From: a virus
Reading direction: 5' to 3' (one strand)
DNA length: 33,107 nucleotides
Virus record (IMG/VR): IMGVR_UViG_3300045742_000024
Location: 1-33,107 of that record
Under the pieces are notes generated by a model, which had not been told where the DNA came from, did not search any database, and worked only from the letters and a program-made list of their open reading frames with translations. Position 1 is the stretch's first letter; every line of letters starts with the position of its first letter. Positions 21,439 through 31,600 of the stretch are shown here, in pieces. A program made the position numbers and the translations under genes.

Positions 21439-23577
21439 ATGGCATTAGTCACTCAAACAATCCCAGCGTTATACGGTGGTGTATCTCAACAATCTCCAGT
21501 TCAACGGAGTCCAGCACAGTGTCAGGAAGCTGTTAACTGTAGTTTCTCCGTATCTGATGGAGTATCCAAGAGACCACCTTTAGAAGTGATTAATGAACTA
21601 ACTACTTCAGATTTATCAGGAGCTTTCTTTCATTGGATAACTGATAGAAACAATGATAAGTACTTAGCTATTATTTATGCAGACGGTGACTTAGATGTCT
21701 ATAGATTATCTGATGGTCAAAAACTAGTTGTACTCAATGATACTGCTAATCCTTATTTGATTTGTACGAACCCTGTTAATGAGATAAAAGCTTATACAGT
21801 TGAAGAGAATACTTATTTTGTTAATTCTACAATAACTGTAGATGCTGCTGCTGCTGTAACTCCAGGCTCTATAGCTGGTACAGTTCAAACTCTTCAAGAT
21901 ACTTTATTAGATAGTGCCTCCGAAGGAGATATTTATAAAATCATTGGGGATACAGATAACAAATTTGATAGCTATTATGTTAAAAAAGTTAGTGGTAAAT
22001 GGTTCGAATGGGTATCACCAGGAATCCAGTATCAACTTGATAATACTACTATGCCTCATAGACTCGAATTAATCTTTGATGTCATTGACCCTAATGGTGT
22101 TAGATTTGAGTTTCTTCCTGTAACTTGGGGAGAACGTACAGTAGGTGATGATGGTTCTAATAAATTCCCTAGCTTCGTAGGTAACTTAATAACTGGAATA
22201 TTCTTTACTAGTGATAGATTAAGCTTCCTTAGTTCTTCTTCAATTGTAATGAGTGAAACTGATGAACACCATAATTTCTTTAGAACTACAATTACAGACG
22301 TATTAGCTACAGCTAGAATTGATATTAAAGAAACTTCTGATGATGCAACAGCTTTCTTCTATGCTAAACCTCTTGGTGATAACATCATGTTATTCTCAGA
22401 GAATAGACAGTCAGCTTTATCTGGAGACCCTTTCATTAGTCCTCAAACAGTTGGAATAACCTTAGCTACTAACTATAGGTCTTCATCTATTTGTGAACCT
22501 CAGAACTCTGGAAGTAACTTATATTTTCCACTGAATTCTGGAGTATCTACAGAACTTAGAGAACTCTATGTTCGTGATGATACTTTAATGACTTCTGCTG
22601 AAAATGTTAGTTCTCATGTACCCTCATACGTACCTAAAGATGTTCGCTTATTAGCAGTTCAGAACAACTTAGATTTCATAGCGATGTATTCTGATGATAC
22701 TCCAGATAAACTTTGGATTAATCAATACAAATATCAAGGACAACAAAAGGTTCAATCCTCTTGGTCTCACTGGTTATTTGATGAAGGTATTAGAATATTA
22801 GATATAGAAACTATCGAACATTATTTATATGTTGTTTATACATATACTAAAATTGATATTGGTCTTACTGAAACTACTTCAACTTATATTGGAAGGATTA
22901 ATCTAAAGACACAAGACCCAGGGATAGCCACTGGTTTCTCTCACCAAATTAATTTAGATTTACTACAGAAAATCACTGGTTCTTATGATGGTGGTTCTGA
23001 TACTACTTCATTCTCTACAGTATCCCCATATCTTGTTGAGTCTCTTAAAAACAAACTTGTGTTACTCAAAGGAGACGGCTGGGCTGATAAAGGTAGATAT
23101 GTTACTAATGGTACTCCTGACCCTTTTGTTAGACTTGCCTCAGATAATCAATTCTCGATAACTGGAGATTGGACTACTGGTGATGTATGGATAGGAATAC
23201 CTTATAATCAAGAGTTCACATTTTCAGAACTTCAATACAGAGATAACCAAGGTGTTAACATTGCAGTTAGAAACCAGGTTAGAGAAATGTCTGTGTCATT
23301 TACAGATACTCCTTATTTTAAAACCGAAGTAGATAGGATAGGTAGAGACCCAGATATAGCTGAAGTAATACCAGATATGTTCTCTAGTTATACTTCACGT
23401 TCTCTAGGTAACGAGTATTTCACACTTAATAATCCTGTCTTAGCTACTGCTACTTATACATTCCCTATCTTAGGAAATTCTAAGGAAGTAGTTATTAAGA
23501 TTAGTAATGATAGCTATATGCCTTGTAATATTCAATCCGCTTCTTATAAAACCCTAATTTCAACGAGGTTACGATGA
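21439..23577 (+). CDS. Tail tubular protein B (nozzle), T7 gp12-like
   Basis: 712 aa against 794 in T7. Six copies form the tail nozzle. The start ALVTQTIPALYGGVSQQSPVQR is diagnostic, followed by CQEAVNCSFSVSDGVSKRPPLEV. Further markers are FVGNLITGIFFTSDRLSFLS and MSETDEHHNFFRTTITDVL near residues 245-290, and DKLWINQYKYQGQQKVQSSW in the centre. It is strand-rich throughout, as a beta-propeller protein should be. Its end overlaps the next gene (ATGA). Confidence 0.96.
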   Translation: MALVTQTIPALYGGVSQQSPVQRSPAQCQEAVNCSFSVSDGVSKRPPLEVINELTTSDLSGAFFHWITDRNNDKYLAIIYADGDLDVYRLSDGQKLVVLNDTANPYLICTNPVNEIKAYTVEENTYFVNSTITVDAAAAVTPGSIAGTVQTLQDTLLDSASEGDIYKIIGDTDNKFDSYYVKKVSGKWFEWVSPGIQYQLDNTTMPHRLELIFDVIDPNGVRFEFLPVTWGERTVGDDGSNKFPSFVGNLITGIFFTSDRLSFLSSSSIVMSETDEHHNFFRTTITDVLATARIDIKETSDDATAFFYAKPLGDNIMLFSENRQSALSGDPFISPQTVGITLATNYRSSSICEPQNSGSNLYFPLNSGVSTELRELYVRDDTLMTSAENVSSHVPSYVPKDVRLLAVQNNLDFIAMYSDDTPDKLWINQYKYQGQQKVQSSWSHWLFDEGIRILDIETIEHYLYVVYTYTKIDIGLTETTSTYIGRINLKTQDPGIATGFSHQINLDLLQKITGSYDGGSDTTSFSTVSPYLVESLKNKLVLLKGDGWADKGRYVTNGTPDPFVRLASDNQFSITGDWTTGDVWIGIPYNQEFTFSELQYRDNQGVNIAVRNQVREMSVSFTDTPYFKTEVDRIGRDPDIAEVIPDMFSSYTSRSLGNEYFTLNNPVLATATYTFPILGNSKEVVIKISNDSYMPCNIQSASYKTLISTRLR

Positions 23578-24032
23578 CTTTAATTTATTTACCACCATGT
23601 GAAATGGATGTTGATTATCTAGCTAAACACATGAGTGAAGCAGATAAAGCTGAAGTATTAGCTTCAGGACAACATAGTCCAAGAGAAGCTATTTCATTTT
23701 CTCTTGATAGAAGTTGGTTTTCTAGAGTAGCTGTTTTTGATAACAAACCTATTGCTGTTTTTGGCTGTGCAACTGCGGATTACGAAGGAAATATTGGAAG
23801 TCCTTGGTTACTCAGTACTGGAGAGTTCTTTCGATTACCTGTGAGTTTCTTCAGAGATTCTAAGGAGTATATTCAATATTTCCTAGAGATGTACTCTAGT
23901 TTAATTGTGAATGTTCATGCTAAAAACGCTAAAAGCATTCATTGGTTGAAAACTAATAACTTTAAATCACTACGAGAAATCGAAGTTAATGATGAAAAGT
24001 TCTTAACTATGGAACTGAAGTATGACAATTAG
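23574..24032 (+). CDS. gp13-like / DUF2833 protein with GNAT-like pattern
   Basis: 152 aa against 138 for T7 gp13. It follows tail tubular B, as gene 13 does in T7, and has the DUF2833 layout: an N-terminal CEMDVDYLAKHMSEADKAEVLASG, then FSRVAVFDNKPIAVFGCA, and a C-terminal VHAKNAKSIHWLKTNNFKS. That last segment resembles the acetyltransferase pattern of N-x3-I-x-WL-x3-GF, suggesting an acetyltransferase fold, catalytic or not. T7 gp13 is needed for virion assembly. The start overlaps the upstream stop. Confidence 0.75.
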   Translation: MTLIYLPPCEMDVDYLAKHMSEADKAEVLASGQHSPREAISFSLDRSWFSRVAVFDNKPIAVFGCATADYEGNIGSPWLLSTGEFFRLPVSFFRDSKEYIQYFLEMYSSLIVNVHAKNAKSIHWLKTNNFKSLREIEVNDEKFLTMELKYDN

Positions 24033-24423
24033 ATATTTTAAATCAAGAAAACAAGATGCTTATGGAGACTTACAACTAGGAAGTATATTTCTACAGCAAG
24101 TCTCTAGACCTTTAGGAATAAACACTAATGATGTCACGACTTCAAGGTATCCTATTATTTCACACCCTACTAAGGATGAACACGCTCTTGTAGTAACAGG
24201 AGCAATCCCTATTCATCCTGGAGTTCGTCAAGCAGCTCAAGGTACTGGAAACTTCCCAACTCAAGAAGCTTTCATTAATAATCAAGGAGAGTCTGCGAGA
24301 ATCAAAGGATTACTCAGAAACAATAATGAAGTTGATGGTTTCTTATTAATCCCTAGAAGATGGGATGAAAAGACGTATGAACAGTTAGAAATAGAAGGAT
24401 TCTTTCAGGAGTTAGAAATATGA
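24022..24423 (+). CDS. Hypothetical protein between gp13-like and lectin-like genes, 133 aa
   Basis: Not recognised. It overlaps the gp13-like gene by 11 bases and the following gene by 4 (ATGA), so all three are translationally linked. It has no membrane segment. Segments RYPIISHPTKDEHALVV, PIHPGVRQAAQGTG and VDGFLLIPRRWDEKTYEQLE suggest a mixed alpha/beta fold. It has no counterpart in T7 at this position. Its place in the tail region suggests a virion or assembly role. Confidence 0.75.
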   Translation: MTIRYFKSRKQDAYGDLQLGSIFLQQVSRPLGINTNDVTTSRYPIISHPTKDEHALVVTGAIPIHPGVRQAAQGTGNFPTQEAFINNQGESARIKGLLRNNNEVDGFLLIPRRWDEKTYEQLEIEGFFQELEI

Positions 24424-25643
24424 TTGGAATTAATTTAGGGAATACAATGGGAAAGACAAAAATGTTCTCCTTTACTCCTTCTCAATCCCTCTTCATAACA
24501 GGAACTACACCAATACTTGATTCATTTCCAGGAGCGCAAACCGCTTATAGCATAGCTAGAAAACTAAGAACGGATTATAGTGGCTCAGCTATTAGGGTTA
24601 GAACTGATGCCCCAGACCCACTAATTAATGGAGATTTTACAACAGACACTACAGGCTGGAACATGGTTGGCTCAGGTTCAATTGCAGCAACAGGTGGGCA
24701 ACTTGTAAACACAAACGGGAATTATAATTACGCATATCAAGACATACCGGTAGAAATCGGTAGGACTTATACCATATCAATAGATTTTGAATATGTTGAT
24801 GTCAATGGATTGATACGTTTAGGTTCTACTAGTCAAGGGTTAGATTATTTTAGTGATACTGTCACCAGCACAAATACATATACATACCAAGTTACAGCAA
24901 CCACAACCACATTAAGCATCTCTTTATGGTGTTTGAGTGCAACTGGTGGGCTGGTCACGAAATGGGATAATATAACCATACAACAATATGAGGCGGATAT
25001 AGGTTTTGATGCCAACGGTGATTTAGATGAAGCTGCTTTATTAGCTCATACAGGTTCTAATAACGGTTATGTGGTTAAGACATACGACCAAAGTGGGAAT
25101 GGTAATGATTGGGTTCAACCTACAGCCAACCTACAGCCTAAAATAGTAAACGCTGGAGCGGTCGAAAAGGTTAATGGTAAACCTGCAATTTTTAGTGATG
25201 AAGTTGGAGCTAGTCATGATTTCATTGAATCTACACTTACAGGAGGTGCTGTATCAACTATTTTTTCAGTTGTAAAAGGTTCATCCTCAGGAGCAATGAT
25301 ATTATTAAACGACAAGGCGCAATTGGCTGGATTTATCGGAGCAGGGGAATTGTCACAAGGAAGTGCAAGTTATAACAGTGTAGGGACTCCGACAATATAC
25401 GCTAATGGTTCAACGATAGGAACAACAAGGGACGATATGTATGATGCAATTTTATCCACTCATACTATAATAACTCATACAAATGTAGATTGTAGTGGGT
25501 TTACTGGTTTTAGAACTAACTATGATGGAACTATATATCCTGCTGTTGATTATACTCAAGAAACCATAATTTACGACAGTGATAAATCCAGCGACCGCGC
25601 AACTATTGAAGCAAACATCAACGAATATTATACAATCTATTAA
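24420..25643 (+). CDS. Lectin-like virion protein: split concanavalin/AbfB-like domain with an inserted carbohydrate-binding-like domain
   Basis: 407 aa. Residues about 34-66 (SFPGAQTAYSIARKLRTDYSGSAIRVR) are the start of a phage lectin-like domain related to arabinofuranosidase-B-type sequences. That domain resumes at about 191 with EADIGFDANGDLDEAALLAH and YVVKTYDQSGNGNDWVQP, then QPKIVNAG. Between them, about 68-190, lies a complete jelly-roll-like module: LINGDFTTDTTGW, YAYQDIPVEIGRTYTISIDF and KWDNITIQQY, the plan of CBM_4_9-type carbohydrate-binding domains. The insert and surroundings use more GC-rich and less AGA/TCT-biased codons than neighbours. Surface polysaccharide binding is inferred. 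An in-frame ATG at 24447 is an alternative start. Confidence 0.72.
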   Translation: MIGINLGNTMGKTKMFSFTPSQSLFITGTTPILDSFPGAQTAYSIARKLRTDYSGSAIRVRTDAPDPLINGDFTTDTTGWNMVGSGSIAATGGQLVNTNGNYNYAYQDIPVEIGRTYTISIDFEYVDVNGLIRLGSTSQGLDYFSDTVTSTNTYTYQVTATTTTLSISLWCLSATGGLVTKWDNITIQQYEADIGFDANGDLDEAALLAHTGSNNGYVVKTYDQSGNGNDWVQPTANLQPKIVNAGAVEKVNGKPAIFSDEVGASHDFIESTLTGGAVSTIFSVVKGSSSGAMILLNDKAQLAGFIGAGELSQGSASYNSVGTPTIYANGSTIGTTRDDMYDAILSTHTIITHTNVDCSGFTGFRTNYDGTIYPAVDYTQETIIYDSDKSSDRATIEANINEYYTIY

Positions 25644-25654
25644 AGGAATAATTA

Positions 25655-25888
25655 ATGAGTAATGAACAACAGAATCCTGGGAGTAATTTCTCTAAGGTAT
25701 TACTAGCGGAACTTCCAGTATATGGCGCACGTAGAATATATGTACCAGCTGGAGATGTGACTGTAGTAAATGATAAGGGAGTGTCAGTAACAGTAGTAGA
25801 AGCTGAAATTGATGCAGTACAAAATCAAGGAACTTTCTACAATGAAATCACTAGTATCACAGGTACTCACTTGTATGTGAGCTACTAA
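25655..25888 (+). CDS. Small hypothetical protein, 77 aa
   Basis: Not recognised. It lies 11 bases after the lectin-like gene with a moderate ribosome-binding site (AAAGGAAT). It is strand-rich (ARRIYVPAGDVTVVNDKGVSVTVVEAEID, then THLYVSY), with no charged helix, and reads like a small beta-barrel or capping domain. Its position between lectin-like and internal virion genes suggests a small structural protein. Confidence 0.7.
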   Translation: MSNEQQNPGSNFSKVLLAELPVYGARRIYVPAGDVTVVNDKGVSVTVVEAEIDAVQNQGTFYNEITSITGTHLYVSY

Positions 25889-25903
25889 TTAAGGAGCATA
25901 TGT

Positions 25904-26332
25904 ATGTGTGAACCTACTTCAATAATCATGGGTATATCTGCGGTAGCTGGAGCTTTTCAGACTCGTAAGAACGCTAAGAGCCAAGAGAAAGCTACTAAGG
26001 CTGCCTCCCTAGAACGAGCGAAACAATTGAGTACTTCAGCATCTATAAAAGCTAATGATAGAATAAGAGCAGCTCGTAGAGCTAGGGCTAAACTTAAAGC
26101 TTCTGCCGCTGAATCTGGTGTAGAAGGTACTTCAATTAATTCTTTATTAAACAATGAGGACTTTCAAGCAGGAATGGATGTTTCTCATATTCGACTAGAT
26201 AATAATTATGCTATTGATGCAAACACTTCAGCAACACAATCTAACTTAAATAGTATTCAACAACCTAATTATTTAGCCACAGGTCTACAGTTAGCTGGGA
26301 TTGTTGCTAGAAGTAAAGAGGATAAACCATAA
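25904..26332 (+). CDS. Internal virion protein, T7 gp14-like
   Basis: 142 aa against 196 in T7. Gp14 is part of the internal core and is ejected to form the outer-membrane pore of the DNA channel. It starts MCEPTSIIMGISAVAGAF, a glycine/alanine-rich membrane-active helix like T7 gp14, followed by a long positively charged helix (QTRKNAKSQEKATKAASLERAKQ), RAARRARAKLKASAAESGVEGTS, and LDNNYAIDANTSATQSN. AAGGAG precedes the ATG. It is first in the set gp14-gp15-gp16. Confidence 0.88.
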   Translation: MCEPTSIIMGISAVAGAFQTRKNAKSQEKATKAASLERAKQLSTSASIKANDRIRAARRARAKLKASAAESGVEGTSINSLLNNEDFQAGMDVSHIRLDNNYAIDANTSATQSNLNSIQQPNYLATGLQLAGIVARSKEDKP

Positions 26333-26344
26333 CAAGGAAATTTA

Positions 26345-28630
26345 ATGCCAAGAGAGAATCCAATACGTAAGAACTCAGGTACAGGGTTCAATACTGATAA
26401 TAACTCTATTAATACTGGAGTTCATCAATCTTTAAATGTACAAGCAGAAAGAACTGATTTATCGGGGATTCAAAAAGGTCTTGGCTTAATGCACGATTTC
26501 TATGAAAGAAAGAAAGTTAAACAAGAAAAAGATGATGAAGAGATTAGAGGCTATCTAAAGACTCAAGGAGAACTTGCTGCAAGTACTGGAGATATAGACC
26601 CAGAGCTAGAGCAAAACTCCCAGATATTTAGAACGTCTCTTAATAAAAAGAAGGGTGAACTAGAAGGACATGAGTTACTTTTAACATTACCTCAAGAAGC
26701 AGAAGAAGCATTTAAAGCTGACCCTGAGAACTTCGATGTTGACTCTTTTATTCAAAATAGAATTAAAGAAGTATCTAAAGATTCTGGAGACCCAGACTTT
26801 CAAGAAGGTTTTATAAAATCTGCTTCTCAATTATCCTTTAATACAAAGAAAAAGGTTCTTCAAGCTAAAGCAAAAGCTGAACACGATGAAGCTCTGTATG
26901 TTGGTATTGGAAGAACCAGGGCTGAGTTTAAAGCTCTCGGTGATTCTATAGGAACTAACAATGTTAAAGCTGTTTATGAAGATATAAAAGAACTAGGTTT
27001 TGAAAATGATGAAGCCTTAGATGTAATGGTGTCTTCTGCCCAAGAGTTAGCAGGACAAGGAAATTTTAAAGCTGCTGAAAGTATTCTAGAGTTTATCTCT
27101 AAGAATGAAAAGAACATGGGTAGGTTTGGTTCTGATTTAGAAACTGCTGTTGCACTAGGTAAAAAGCATAGACAAGCAATTGAGAATGAAAAGTCTTTAG
27201 CTACAAATGAACAAAAGATAAACGCTTTTTTTGAACAAAAAGATAAAGCAAGAAAAGGTTCATTTAATTTAGATGAAGGTAAACAACTCTTCAGACTTGG
27301 ACTTATAGATGAAGGAGAACTAAAAGCTCTTGAACAACTTGCGTTTACTCAAAAAGATAATCAAATTGCTAAACAAAACTTAGAAGCTGTTCACGATAGA
27401 ATCACTAAGAACCCTAGAGAATACTTCAAACTATCTAAGGATGAAAAGAAAGACTATGATGAACACTTTGAGAACACTGAAGGTAAAAGATTTGCTGATG
27501 GTGCTGTAGGTATTCTATCAAAGATGGTTAATGCTGACCCTCAGACTAAATTAGATTTAACTGAGGAGTTAGGACAGCTCCTAACAGTTAATAAAGGGAT
27601 GCTAGACACCTCTCAAGAAATCGGTAGATTCCCTGATGTTATTAAATCTGTTCTTAATACTGGAGATTTGAACTCAAGTAATTTTGAGGTTGCTGCTACT
27701 ATGTATCAGTCTCTTCAGAAATCTTTAGGCTCTAATGCTTTCTTAGGAATATCTGCTGAACGAGCAGCTAAACTAAGTGAGTATACTAAGCTTACAGAGC
27801 GTTTTGGTATGGACTCTACTCAAGCTAAGGAACTACTTAATGAAGCGGTAGGACAACCACTACCAGAGGCTAGAGCAGCTCTTAAAAGGGAACTAGGAAC
27901 TAACTGGAGAGAAAAGGTTGCTAAAGTGTTTGAAGGTCAGGATGTCCTAAGTAGAATCAAGAATATTGAACTAAGTGACCAGGAAGGTACTAGTTTATTC
28001 ACTAATGATATAGAAACAGATGTTATTGTGACTCCTAGAATGCAAGAGGAAATGCTTGATTACTTGAGTATGGGGTATCGGTTATCTCAAGATGTATCAG
28101 AAGCTAAGAAGTTTGCTGAAGAACAATTCTTTGCTAATAATATTGTTATTCGTGGTGGAATGATTCCACGTAACAAGATGCCTAAAGGATTACCTAGAGC
28201 TTGGGAAGCATATCAAGGTAGAAATAATAATATCACAGGTTCTTATAATAAAGACAAAGACATTATAAGTTTAGCTCTTTCTAATAATCAAATTTCTTAT
28301 ACAGGAGATTTAGATTTAGAACAGATACAGGAAGATGGATTTACGTTAATTCCTCACCCACAATCTGACTTAGATGGAACTATGCTTGTATCTCCTGTTG
28401 GGGATTTATCTACTCCTTTAAGAACTAAGGATGGTGTTCTATTAGTAATCAATCCTGAGCAAGTAATGGAAGTTGCTAGAATCAGAGATGAAGATGAACA
28501 AAGAGAATCTAAGATTCAACAAGAAAAAGATGATGAAGAAAGTTTTGATGAAGGTCGTGAGAACTTACTAGATGAACTTAAGTTACGAGAGGATAGAAAA
28601 CAAAATCCTTGGAGTTATAGAACTAATTAA
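26345..28630 (+). CDS. Internal virion protein, T7 gp15-like
   Basis: 761 aa against 747 in T7. It is assigned mainly by size and by position between gp14- and gp16-like genes. The protein is long, highly charged, and almost all helical, with coiled-coil stretches such as FYERKKVKQEKDDEEIRGYLKTQGE near residue 55 and an acidic, glutamine-rich C-terminus (EDEQRESKIQQEKDDEES). Gp15 forms the periplasmic part of the DNA ejection tube. CAAGGAAATTTA precedes the ATG. Sequence motifs are weak, as is normal for the family. Confidence 0.85.
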   Translation: MPRENPIRKNSGTGFNTDNNSINTGVHQSLNVQAERTDLSGIQKGLGLMHDFYERKKVKQEKDDEEIRGYLKTQGELAASTGDIDPELEQNSQIFRTSLNKKKGELEGHELLLTLPQEAEEAFKADPENFDVDSFIQNRIKEVSKDSGDPDFQEGFIKSASQLSFNTKKKVLQAKAKAEHDEALYVGIGRTRAEFKALGDSIGTNNVKAVYEDIKELGFENDEALDVMVSSAQELAGQGNFKAAESILEFISKNEKNMGRFGSDLETAVALGKKHRQAIENEKSLATNEQKINAFFEQKDKARKGSFNLDEGKQLFRLGLIDEGELKALEQLAFTQKDNQIAKQNLEAVHDRITKNPREYFKLSKDEKKDYDEHFENTEGKRFADGAVGILSKMVNADPQTKLDLTEELGQLLTVNKGMLDTSQEIGRFPDVIKSVLNTGDLNSSNFEVAATMYQSLQKSLGSNAFLGISAERAAKLSEYTKLTERFGMDSTQAKELLNEAVGQPLPEARAALKRELGTNWREKVAKVFEGQDVLSRIKNIELSDQEGTSLFTNDIETDVIVTPRMQEEMLDYLSMGYRLSQDVSEAKKFAEEQFFANNIVIRGGMIPRNKMPKGLPRAWEAYQGRNNNITGSYNKDKDIISLALSNNQISYTGDLDLEQIQEDGFTLIPHPQSDLDGTMLVSPVGDLSTPLRTKDGVLLVINPEQVMEVARIRDEDEQRESKIQQEKDDEESFDEGRENLLDELKLREDRKQNPWSYRTN

Positions 28631-28645
28631 TAATAGAGAGAATTA

Positions 28646-31600
28646 ATGGAAGAAAATCAACTACCTTTTGGTATGAGTACTATAGATACTCAATCTACAA
28701 GGATTCATAACAGAAGTTTAGCTGATACTCAAGAACAACAGCAAGTACCTATAGATACTGAAGAAGACTCCCCTGGAGCATTAGATGCCTTTACTAATCA
28801 AATTGATGAAAATTGGATTATTCCTAATGTTGTCAGGGGCTTCCAGAATGTTAATAGTAGATATAATGCTGATGAAGAATTTCTCTCTGCTTTTAGTTAT
28901 GAAGCTTTAGATAAAGATTTAAAAGAATTAGGTTTGGATAACATCCCTGAGAATTGGAAAGAAGACTATCAAGATGTGACTAATGCACAGAGCTATCAGG
29001 ATTTAAAACAAAGACATCTAGAGTTATGGCAAGATAGACAAGAACTAGAGAAACTCGGAGGTTTAACTCAAGGTGCTGTTATAGTTGGAAGCTATGTTAC
29101 TGACCCTCTAGCGTTTGCTGCTGAAGCTAAAGTTGCATTAGGAACTACAGGTTCTCTAATGAAACGAATTTTAACTGGTGGTGGTAGAGCTGTAGGGGTA
29201 GAGACAGGACTTGAGTTACTTAGAAGTGCTGATGATACTATTGATGTAACTGACTTTGCTATAGGTATGTCTACTGCTTTCGTTTTAGGTGGAGGTATTG
29301 GTGCTTTAACTGGTGATGCTCTGAAGGCTCAAGATATTCTTAAGAATACTTTAAAGGAATCTAGACCAGGCTCAGAGTTAACTAATGGTACTGGTGGTGC
29401 TGCTAGAAATCTAGACTTACCAGATTATGACTCTAACATCCCTATTAATAAATCTTCTATTATTAATAAGATTAATGATGATATAGATGCTGAAGGTTTA
29501 ATTGAAAATACAGCCTTCAGCAAACTTGAGGTTAGTCCTAGAGCTTTTCTCCAGAAAAGTGAATCTCCTGTCGTGCGGAAACTTGGAGAGAAGCTCTTAG
29601 GATATAATGTTCAAAAAGATAAGAACGCTGTTAGAAAGTTAGATGCTTTACAACGTAAGCAAATAATTGATGGTAAACATGACGGATTACTTAAGGCTAC
29701 TCTAGAACCTGAGTATAACTCTTGGGCTAAAGAATTTAGAAAGAAAGGTAAAATAAGAGCTGACTACGATTATGAAGGAATAGAGTTATTCAATCATGAA
29801 GTAGGAAAGGTGGTGATGACAGGGAAGACTGATGGAGTTCCTCCTCAGATTCTCAAGAGTGCTGCTGCTACTAAAAAGTTCTTCTCCAGTTACATAGATG
29901 AATTCGAAAGAACTGGAGTTCTAAAGAAAGGACAAGTACCTAAGAATGATGACTACTTACCTAGAATCCCTAGTTACGAAAAGATACAAAAGATTCGTAG
30001 AGAAGTAGGACATGGCTTCGAGAACTCTTTAGTTAAACTTGCTAAGAAAGCATTGATAGCTGGTAGACAGCAAGAAGGCTTAGAGATAAGTGAAGAGATT
30101 TCTGAGAAGGTTGCTAAGGCTGTTGTTAAGATGTGGACTAAACCTAAGAGTGGTGGGTTTCAGAGAGTTGATGATATTTCAAGATTGAACTTAGATGATA
30201 AAGAAGTTTTAGAAGAATTAGCCTCTAAATTAGACCCTGAAGATTTTGCAGATTTCAAAGAAGCTCTAGATGCTATTAAGAGACCTGAAGTTAAAAAAGG
30301 TTCTCCTAGATTAGAACATAGATTACCTATGGATATGAATACTAGTGTTACTCTAAATAACGGTAGACAACTTCATTTACATGATGTATTAGAAACTGAT
30401 GTAGAAAAGTTAACTAGAAATTATGGTAAGTGGGCTTCAGCTGAAACTGCTTTACATGAGCAAGGGTTATCTGTTAAGAAACTAAAAGATGGTATCGAAG
30501 AACTTAGAGTTCATGCAGATTCTAATATTAATGGTGACTTACATGGTGTTCCAACTCCTAAAGACATTTCGTACTTAGAACACGCTAGAGATTCTTTATT
30601 AGATATTTCTCCTGATGTTGATAATAAATTATTTAAACCAGGAACAGCGATGCACTCTTTAGGTTTAATTGCTGGTGGTCTTACTTATGCAACTAAGATG
30701 GGGCTATCTGGAGCTAATGCAATTATAGAAGCTGGTACTTTATTAGCTACTGGACAAGCTAAAGCTGCATTTAAAACCTTTCCTTTACTTAGAAGATTTA
30801 CTAAAGATGTAATTGATGGTAAAGCAGATGGTGAATTAGTTAAACAGCTTCACATGTTAAATGGTGGTGTTGCTAGAACTTGGTTAAGGAACTCACAAAG
30901 CCTAAAGCAAACAGCAGAAATACTTGAGCATAGTAAAGGTAAACTTGGGAAAGTTGAAGCCTTCACTGAGAGTTTCAAAAGAACAGCTACTAGATTCAAT
31001 GGTCTTTCAGCTATCACTGATAAGACTAGAGAAATGGCTACTAATCAAGGATTAAACCTTTTAGATGAAATAGCTCATGGAAAGAAGATGCCAAAATGGT
31101 GGAATAAACGCTCTAAAGATTGGACTCTATCTGATGAAAGAGCTGAATTAGTTTCTAACTTTTTAAGAACTTCTCCCCTAGTTAAACGTGGGAAAGCTGG
31201 AGAAATTTCAGACTTAGGTTATTACAATATGCCTAATGATGTAAGGACTGCTTTTGAAGACTTCTTATACAGCTTTACTACTAGCATGATTCAAGAGACT
31301 TCTAGAGGTGTAACTCCAAGATGGATGCAAAGATTAGGTGGTAGATTAGTTGGACAATTCAGAGGTTTCACTTCTAATGCTTGGGAAAATCATGTTATCA
31401 AAGATTTACATTTTAGAGACAGACTTGGTTCTCAAAAGTTAGTAGCGACTGCTGCGTTAGGAATGTTAGTTGAAGCAGCTAAAGTATATGTTGAGCATCC
31501 TTTCGAACCAGAGAAACGTGAAGAATTACTTTCGTTATCTAGGTTAGCTAGGGATGGTGCTACTTATGCTGTCAATATTGCTTTATTACCTGACTTAATA

